Origin: Actinernus sp. WN-2022
Taxonomy: Eukaryota; Cnidaria; Anthozoa; Actiniaria; Actinernidae
Reading direction: 5' to 3'
Assembly (NCBI GenBank): GCA_030867875.1
Contig: JAOWCC010000931.1
Coordinates: forward strand, 67,001 to 131,000
Length of the DNA: 64,000 nt
Shown here: positions 55,113 through 62,665 of the stretch, piece after piece
How positions within the stretch are numbered: position 1 is the first letter of the stretch
Layout of the letters: each line of letters opens with the position of its first letter
The notes under the pieces: model-generated
Seen by the model: only the letters and a program-made list of their open reading frames with translations
Told to the model about the DNA's origin: nothing
Database searches by the model: none
Position numbers and translations under genes: made by a program

Positions 55113-58100
55113 AACAAAATAAATAAATAAATAGAAATAAATAAAAATAAATAGAAATACATAAAGAAATGTATAAAAAATTAACAAATAAATAAATACA
55201 ACGCATCCTCCTCTTTCATCCTACATCATCGTGCATCATCGTGCATCACCGTGCATCAATCTGCATCACCGTGCATCATCGTGCACCATCCTGCATCAAC
55301 CTGCATCATCCTGCATCATCGTGCGTCATCGTGCATCATCCTGCATCATCCTACATCATCCTGCATCATCCTGCATCATCCTGCATCATCCTGCATCATC
55401 CTGCATCATCCTGCATCATCCTGCATCATCCTGCATCATCCTGCATCATTCTGCATCATCCTGCATCATCCTGCATCATCCTGCATCATCCTGCATCATC
55501 CTGCATCAGTCGGCGTTATCCTGCATCATCCTGCATCAGTCTGCGTTATCCTGCTTCATACTGGCCCATCCTGATTCATGCTGTCCAATCTTGGCATATC
55601 ATGAACAAAATAAATAAATAAATGGAAATAAATAAAAAGAAATAGAAATACATAAAGAAATGTATAAAAAATTAACAAATAAATAAATACAACGCATCCT
55701 CCTCTTTCATCCTACATCATCGTGCATCATCGTGCATCACCGTGCATCAATCTGCATCACCGTGCATCATCGTGCGTCATCGTGCATCAACCTGCATCAT
55801 CCTGCATCATCCTGCATCATCCTGCTTCATCCTGCATCATCCTGCATCATCCTGCATCATCCTGCATCATCCTGCATCATCCTGCATCAGTCTGCGTTAT
55901 CCTGCGTCATCCTGCATCAGTCTGCGTTATCCTCCATCATCCTGCTTCATACTGGCCCATCCTGATTCATGCTGTCCAATCTTGGCATATCATGAACAAA
56001 ATAAATAAATAAATAGAAATAAATAAAAAGAAATAGAAATACATAAAGAAATGTATAAAACAAGTAACAAATAAATAAATACAACGCATCCTCCTCTTTC
56101 ATCCTGCATCACCGTGCATCAATCTGCATCACCGTGCATCATCTTGCGTCATCGTGCATCAACCTGCATCATCCTGCATCATCCTGCATCATCCTGCATC
56201 ATCGTGCATCATCGTGCATCAACCTGCATCATCCTGCATCATCCTGCATCAGTCTGCGTTATCCTGCATCATCCTGCATCAGTCTGCGTTATCCTGCTTC
56301 ATACTGGCCCATCCTGATTCATGCTGTCCAATCTTGGCATATCATGAACAAAATAAATAAATAAATAGAAATAAATAAAAAGAAATAGAAATACATAAAG
56401 AAATGTATAAAACAAGTAACAAATAAATAAATACAACGCATCCTCCTCTTTCATCCTGCATCATCCTGCATCATCCTGCATCACCGTGCATCATCGTGCA
56501 TCACCGTGCATCAATCTGAATCACCGTGCATCATCGTGCATCACCGTGCATCAATCTGCATCACCGTGCATCATCGTGCGTCATCGTGCATCAACCTGCA
56601 TCATCCTGCATCATTCTGCATCAACCTGCATCATCCTGCATCATCCTGCATCATCCTGCATCATCCTGGATCATCCTGCATCATCCTGCATCATCCTGCA
56701 TCATCCTGCATCATCCTGCATCATCCTGCATCATCCTGCATCATCCTGCTTCATCCTGCATCCTCCTGCATCACCGTGCATCAATCTGCATCACCGTGCA
56801 TCATCGTGCATCATCGTGCATCATCGTGCATCAACCTGCACCATCCTGCATCATCCTGCATCATCCTGCATCATCCTGCATCATCCTGCATCATCCTGCA
56901 TCAGTCTGCGTTATCCTGATTCATGCTGTCCAATCTTGGCATATCATGAACAAAATAAATAAATAAATAGAAATAAATAAAAATAAATAGAAATACATAA
57001 AGAAATGTATAAAAAATTAACAAATAAATAAATACAACGCATCCTCCTCTTTCATCCTACATCATCGTGCATCATCGTGCATCACCGTGCATCAATCTGC
57101 ATCACCGTGCATCATCGTGCATCATCCTGCATCAACCTGCATCATCCTGCATCATCGTGCGTCATCGTGCATCATCCTGCATCATCCTACATCATCCTGC
57201 ATCATCCTGCATCATCCTGCATCATCCTGCATCATCCTGCATCATCCTGCATCATCCTGCATCATCCTGCATCATTCTGCATCATCCTGCATCATCCTGC
57301 ATCATCCTGCATCATCCTGCATCATCCTGCATCAGTCGGCGTTATCCTGCATCATCCTGCATCAGTCTGCGTTATCCTGCTTCATACTGGCCCATCCTGA
57401 TTCATGCTGTCCAATCTTGGCATATCATGAACAAAATAAATAAATAAATAGAAATAAATAAAAAGAAATAGAAATACATAAAGAAATGTATAAAAAATTA
57501 ACAAATAAATAAATACAACGCATCCTCCTCTTTCATCCTACATCATCGTGCATCATCGTGCATCACCGTGCATCAATCTGCATCACCGTGCATCATCGTG
57601 CGTCATCGTGCATCAACCTGCATCATCCTGCATCATCCTGTATCATCCTGCTTCATCCTGCATCATCCTGCATCAATCTGCATCATCCTGCATCATCCTG
57701 CATCATCCTGCATCATCCTGCATCAGTCTGCGTTATCCTGCGTCATCCTGCATCAGTCTGCGTTATCCTCCATCATCCTGCTTCATACTGGCCCATCCTG
57801 ATTCATGCTGTCCAATCTTGGCATATCATGAACAAAATAAATAAATAAATAGAAATAAATAAAAAGAAATAGAAATACATAAAGAAATGTATAAAAAATT
57901 AACAAATAAATAAATACAACGCATCCTCCTCTTTCATCCTACATCATCGTGCATCATCGTGCATCACCGTGCATCATCGTGCATCACCGTGCATCAATCT
58001 GAATCACCGTGCATCATCGTGCATCACCGTGCATCAATCTGCATCACCGTGCATCATCGTGCGTCATCGTGCATCAACCTGCATCATCCTGCATCATCCT

Positions 58101-59505
58101 GCATCAACCTGCATCATCCTGCATCATCCTGCATCATCCTGCATCATCCTGGATTATCCTGCATCATCCTGCATCATCCTGCATCATCCTGCATCATCCT
58201 GCATCATCCTGCATCATCCTGCATCATCCTGCATCATCCTGCATCATCCTGCATCAGTCGGCGTTATCCTGCATCATCCTGCATCAGTCTGCGTTATCCT
58301 GCTTCATACTGGCCCATCCTGATTCATGCTGTCCAATCTTGGCATATCATGAACAAAATAAATAAATAAATAGAAATAAATAAAAAGAAATAGAAATACA
58401 TAAAGAAATGTATAAAACAAGTAACAAATAAATAAATACAACGCATCCTCCTCTTTCATCCTACATCATCGTGCATCATCGTGCATCACCGTGCATCAAT
58501 CTGCATCACCGTGCATCATCGTGCACCATCGTGCATCATCGTGCATCAACCTGCACCATCCTGCATCATCCTGCATCATCCTGCATCATCCTGCATCATC
58601 CTGCATCATCCTGCATCATCCTGCATCATCCTGCATCATCCTGCATTATCCTGCATCATCCTGCATCATCCTGCGTCATCCTGCATCATCCTGCATCATC
58701 CTGCATCATCCTGCATTATCCTGCATCATCCTGCATCATCCTGCATCAGTCTGCGTTATCCTGCATCATCCTGCATCAGTCAGCGTAATCCTGCTTAATA
58801 ATGGCCAATCCTAATTCATGCTGTCCAATCTTGGCATATCATGAACAAAATAAATAAATAAATAGAAATAAATAAAAAGAAATAGAAATACATAAAGAAA
58901 TGTATAAAACAAGTAACAAATAAATAAATTCAACGCATCCTCCTCTTTCATCCTGCATCATCCTGCATCATCCTGCATCAACCTGCATCATCCTGCATCA
59001 TCCTGCATCATCCTGCATCATCCTGCATCATCCTGCATCATCCTCCATCATCCTGCATCATCCTGCATCATGCTGCATCATCCTGCATCAGTCGGCGTTA
59101 TCCTGCATCATCCTGCATCAGTCTGCGTTATCCTGCTTCATACTGGCCCATCCTGATTCATGCTGTCCAATCTTGGCATATCATGAACAAAATAAATAAA
59201 TAAATAGAAATAAATAAAAAAATAGAAATACATAAAGAAATGTATAAAACAAGTAACAAATAAATAAATACAACGCATTCTCCTCTTTCATCCTACATCA
59301 TCGTGCATCATCGTGCATCACCGTGCATCAATCTGCATCACCGTGCATCACCGTGCATCATCGTGCATCATCGTGCATCAACCTGCACCATCCTGCATCA
59401 TCCTGCATCATCCTGCATCATCCTGCATCATCCTGCATCATCCTGCATCATCCTGCATCAGTCTGCGTTATCCTGATTCATGCTGTCCAATCTTGGCATA
59501 TCATG
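55113..59505. repeat. Right-family cassette 3, about 4.39 kb
   Basis: Anchors 55601, 55992, 56344, 56946, 57427, 57828, 58349, 58841, 59183 and 59503 (491, 391, 352, 602, 481, 401, 521, 492, 342, 320). Anchors 55601-57828 match 49652-51899 at offset 5949, then 5929. Private changes: GTGCACCATCC near 55,283, CATCTTGCGTC near 56,143, GGATTATCC near 58,151, TGGCCAATCC near 58,802 and CCTCCATCATCC near 59,042, the last two carried into the next copy. Confidence 0.85.
56745..56778 (+). repeat. Spacer-less fusion junction in cassette 3
   Basis: CTGCTTCATCC followed by CATCCTCCTG and CATCACCGTG, in the 602-bp unit ending at 56946. The unit is two decamers shorter than its counterpart in cassette 2. 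Confidence 0.72.
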
Positions 59506-61743
59506 AACAAAATAAATAAATAAATAGAAATAAATAAAAATAAATAGAAATACATAAAGAAATGTATAAAAAATTAACAAATAAATAAATACAACGCATC
59601 CTCCTCTTTCATCCTACATCATCGTGCATCATCGTGCATCACCGTGCATCAATCTGCATCACCGTGCATCATCGTGCATCATCCTGCATCAACCTGCATC
59701 ATCCTGCATCATCGTGCGTCATCGTGCATCATCCTGCATCATCCTACATCATCCTGCATCATCCTGCATCATCCTGCATCATCCTGCATCAGTCTGCGTT
59801 ATCCTGCTTCATACTGGCCCATCCTGATTCATGCTGTCCAATCTTGGCATATCATGAACAAAATAAATAAATAAATAGAAATAAATAAAAAGAAATAGAA
59901 ATACATAAAGAAATGTATAAAACAAGTAACAAATAAATAAATACAACGCATCCTCCTCTTTCATCCTGCATCATCCTGCATCATCCTGCATCACCGTGCA
60001 TCATCGTGCATCACCGTGCATCAATCTGAATCACCGTGCATCATCGTGCATCACCGTGCATCAATCTGCATCACCGTGCATCATCGTGCGTCATCGTGCA
60101 TCAACCTGCATCATCCTGCATCATTCTGCATCAACCTGCATCATCCTGCATCATCCTGCATCATCCTGCATCATCCTGGATCATCCTGCCTCATCCTGCA
60201 TCATCCTGCATCATCCTGCATCATCCTGCATCATCCTGCATCATCCTGCATCATCCTGCATCATCCTGCATCAGTCGGCGTTATCCTGCATCATCCTGCA
60301 TCAGTCTGCGTTATCCTGCTTCATACTGGCCCATCCTGATTCATGCTGTCCAATCTTGGCATATCATGAACAAAATAAATAGAAATAAATAAAAAGAAAT
60401 AGAAATACATAAAGAAATGTATAAAACAAGTAACAAATAAATAAATACAACGCATCCTCCTCTTTCCTCCTACATCATCGTGCATCATCGTGCATCACCG
60501 TGCATCAATCTGCATCACTGTGCATCATCGTGCATCATCGTGCATCATCGTGCATCAACCTGCACCATCCTGCATCATCCTGCATCATCCTGCATCATCC
60601 TGCATGATCCTGCATCATCCTGCATCATCCTGCATCATCCTGCATTATCCTGCATCATCCTGCATCATCCTGCGTCATCCTGCATCATCCTGCATCATCC
60701 TGCATCATCGTGCATCAACCTGCATCATCCTGCATCATTCTGCATCATCCTGCATCAGTCTGCGTTATCCTGCATCATCCTGCATCATCCTGCATCATCC
60801 TGCATCAGCCTGCATCATCCTGCATCACCCTGCATCATCCTGCATCATCCTGCATCATCCTGCATCAACCTGCATCATCCTGCATCATCCTGCATCATCC
60901 TGCATCATCCTGCATCATCCTGCATCATCCTGCATCATCCTGCGTCATCCTGCATCATCCTGCGTCATCCTGCATCATCCTGCATCATCCTGCATCATCC
61001 TGCATCATCCTGCATCATCCTGCATCATCCTGCATCAGTCTGCGTTATCCTGCATCATCCTGCATCAGTCTGCGTTATCCTGCTTAATACTGGCCCAACC
61101 AGATTCATGCTGTCCAATCTTGGCATATCATGAACAAAATAAATAAATAAATAGAAAAAAATAAAATAAATAGAAATACATAAAGAAATGTATAAAACAA
61201 GTAACAAATAAATAAATTCAACGCATCCTCCTCTTTCACCCTGCATCATCCTGCATCATCCTGCATCATCCTGCATCATCGTGCATCATCGTGCATCACC
61301 GTGCATCATTCTGCATCACCGTGCATCATCGTGCATCATCGTGCATCAACCTGCATCATCCTGCATCATCCTGCATCATCCTGCATCATCCTGCATCATC
61401 CTGCCTCATCCTGCATCATCCTGCCTCATTCTGCATCATCCTGCATCATCCTGCATCATCCTGCATCATCCTGCACCATCCTGCACCATCCTGCATCAAC
61501 CTACATCATCCTGCATCATCCTGCATCAACCTACATCATCCTGCATCATCCTGCATCATCCTGCATCAGTCTGCGTTATCCTGCATCATTCTGCATCATC
61601 CTGCATCATCCTGCATCATCCTGCATCATCCTGCATCATCCTGCATCAGTCGGCGTTATCCTGCATCATCCTGCATCAGTCTGCGTTATCCTGCTTCATA
61701 CTGGCCCATCCTGATTCATGCTGTCCAATCTTGGCATATCATG
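59506..61743. repeat. Divergent right-family segment with the longest units
   Basis: Anchors 59854 (351), 60366 (512), 61130 (764) and 61741 (611). The two large units replace the ordinary cassette order. The 764-bp unit has an internal GTCTGCGTT near 60,757 not followed by a core, rare CATCAGCCTG and CATCACCCTG decamers near 60,801-60,830, and altered core TTAATACTGGCCCAACCAG. The spacer after 60366 has lost 8 bp (two AAAT steps), and that after 61130 reads GAAAAAAATAAAATAAATAG. The 611-bp unit has CACCATCC doublets and two CAACCTACATC blocks near 61,498-61,536. Confidence 0.82.
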
Positions 61744-62144
61744 AACAAAATAAATAAATAAATAGAAATAAATAAAAAGAAATAGAAATACATAAAGAAA
61801 TGTATAAAAAATTAACAAATAAATAAATACAACGCATCCTCCTCTTTCATCCTACATCATCGTGCATCATCGTGCATCACCGTGCATCAATCTGCATCAC
61901 CGTGCATCATCGTGCGTCATCGTGCATCAACCTGCATCATCCTGCATCATCCTGTATCATCCTGCTTCATCCTGCATCATCCTGCATCAATCTGCATCAT
62001 CCTGCATCATCCTGCATCATCCTGCATCATCCTGCATCAGTCTGCGTTATCCTGCGTCATCCTGCATCAGTCTGCGTTATCCTCCATCATCCTGCTTCAT
62101 ACTGGCCCATCCTGATTCATGCTGTCCAATCTTGGCATATCATG

Positions 62145-62234
62145 AACAAAATAAATAAATAAATAGAAATAAATAAAAAGAAATAGAAATACATAAAGAA
62201 ATGTATAAAAAATTAACAAATAAATAAATACAAC
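62145..62234 (+). repeat. A-rich spacer of a representative unit
   Basis: This 90-bp spacer starts at AAC after the terminal ATG and ends at TACAAC. It is built of AAAT steps, AAATAG, AAATACATAAAG, AATGTATAAAA, TTAAC and a second AAAT run. One spacer occurs per unit across the window. Length variants are few: about 89 bp when the A-run loses a base or AAAAAG-AAATAG is shortened to AAAAAAATAG (for example near 33,691, 48,881, 63,531), and 91 bp with AAACAAGTAAC. It contains several AATAAA hexamers and one TATAAAA. It is the only part of the unit not obviously derived from the decamer. Confidence 0.92.
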
Positions 62235-62394
62235 GCATCCTCCTCTTTCATCCTACATCATCGTGCATCATCGTGCATCACCGTGCATCATCGTGCATCA
62301 CCGTGCATCAATCTGAATCACCGTGCATCATCGTGCATCACCGTGCATCAATCTGCATCACCGTGCATCATCGTGCGTCATCGTGCATCAACCT
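62235..62394 (+). repeat. Leader and CGTG-type decamer block of a representative unit
   Basis: Sixteen in-phase decamers. The first three (GCATCCTCCT, CTTTCATCCT, ACATCATCGT) are the near-constant leader. Then follow CATCATCGTG, CATCACCGTG and CATCAATCTG variants, with GCGTCATCGT and GCATCAACCT at the end. The order of these variants differs between unit types and is the best fingerprint for deciding which units are copies of which. Confidence 0.88.
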
Positions 62395-62564
62395 GCATCA
62401 TCCTGCATCATCCTGCATCAACCTGCATCATCCTGCATCATCCTGCATCATCCTGCATCATCCTGGATCATCCTGCATCATCCTGCATCATCCTGCATCA
62501 TCCTGCATCATCCTGCATCATCCTGCATCATCCTGCATCATCCTGCATCATCCTGCATCATCCT
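62395..62564 (+). repeat. Plain decamer tract of a representative unit
   Basis: Seventeen decamers, nearly all CATCATCCTG, with one GGATCATCCT variant near 62,465. This is the main length-variable section of the unit, changing by whole decamers. One decamer has 4 C, 1 G, 3 T and 2 A on the given strand, so the tract is pyrimidine-rich and contains no CpG when unmutated. Confidence 0.9.
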
Positions 62565-62614
62565 GCATCAGTCGGCGTTATCCTGCATCATCCTGCATCA
62601 GTCTGCGTTATCCT
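62565..62614 (+). repeat. GTC(T/G)GCGTT doublet preceding the terminal core
   Basis: Two copies of GCATCAGTC(T/G)-GCGTTATCCT separated by one plain decamer. The doublet (sometimes a single copy, sometimes with GCGTCATCCT, GCGATATCCT or GCGTGATCCT) sits directly before the core in essentially every unit. The first copy is often GTCGGCGTT in the right family and GTCTGCGTT in the left. These are decamer variants kept in phase. Confidence 0.85.
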
Positions 62615-62665
62615 GCTTCATACTGGCCCATCCTGATTCATGCTGTCCAATCTTGGCATATCATG
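62615..62665 (+). repeat. Terminal core of a representative unit
   Basis: Five decamer-length blocks plus one base: GCTTCATACT, GGCCCATCCT, GATTCATGCT, GTCCAATCTT, GGCATATCAT, G. Read in the CATCATCCTG register they match the decamer at about 8, 7, 7, 5 and 5 of 10 positions, so the apparently unique core looks like diverged decamers. It is the most conserved part of the array. It includes the small dyad CCAA-TC-TTGG and ends in ATG before the spacer. Rare variants include GGCCGATCCT (common in the left family), GGCCTATCATG, GGCATATCCTG and TTCGCATATC. Confidence 0.88.

Noticed and set aside
60480..61146. Longest forward frames (217-218 codons) as possible genes
   Set aside because: They lie in the oversized decamer tract of one unit, occur in two frames at once with the same repeat peptide, and are long only because the tract is long.
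62145..62234. Autonomous replication consensus in the spacer
   Set aside because: AAATGTATAAAA only partly resembles the yeast 11-bp consensus, with mismatches at required positions. Imperfect matches are expected by chance in such A/T-rich sequence.
62145..62234. SINE or retroelement tail as source of the A-rich spacer
   Set aside because: The AAAT-rich spacer resembles a retroelement 3' tail, but no A/B box, reverse transcriptase fragment or target-site duplication can be seen, so it is not called as a mobile element.
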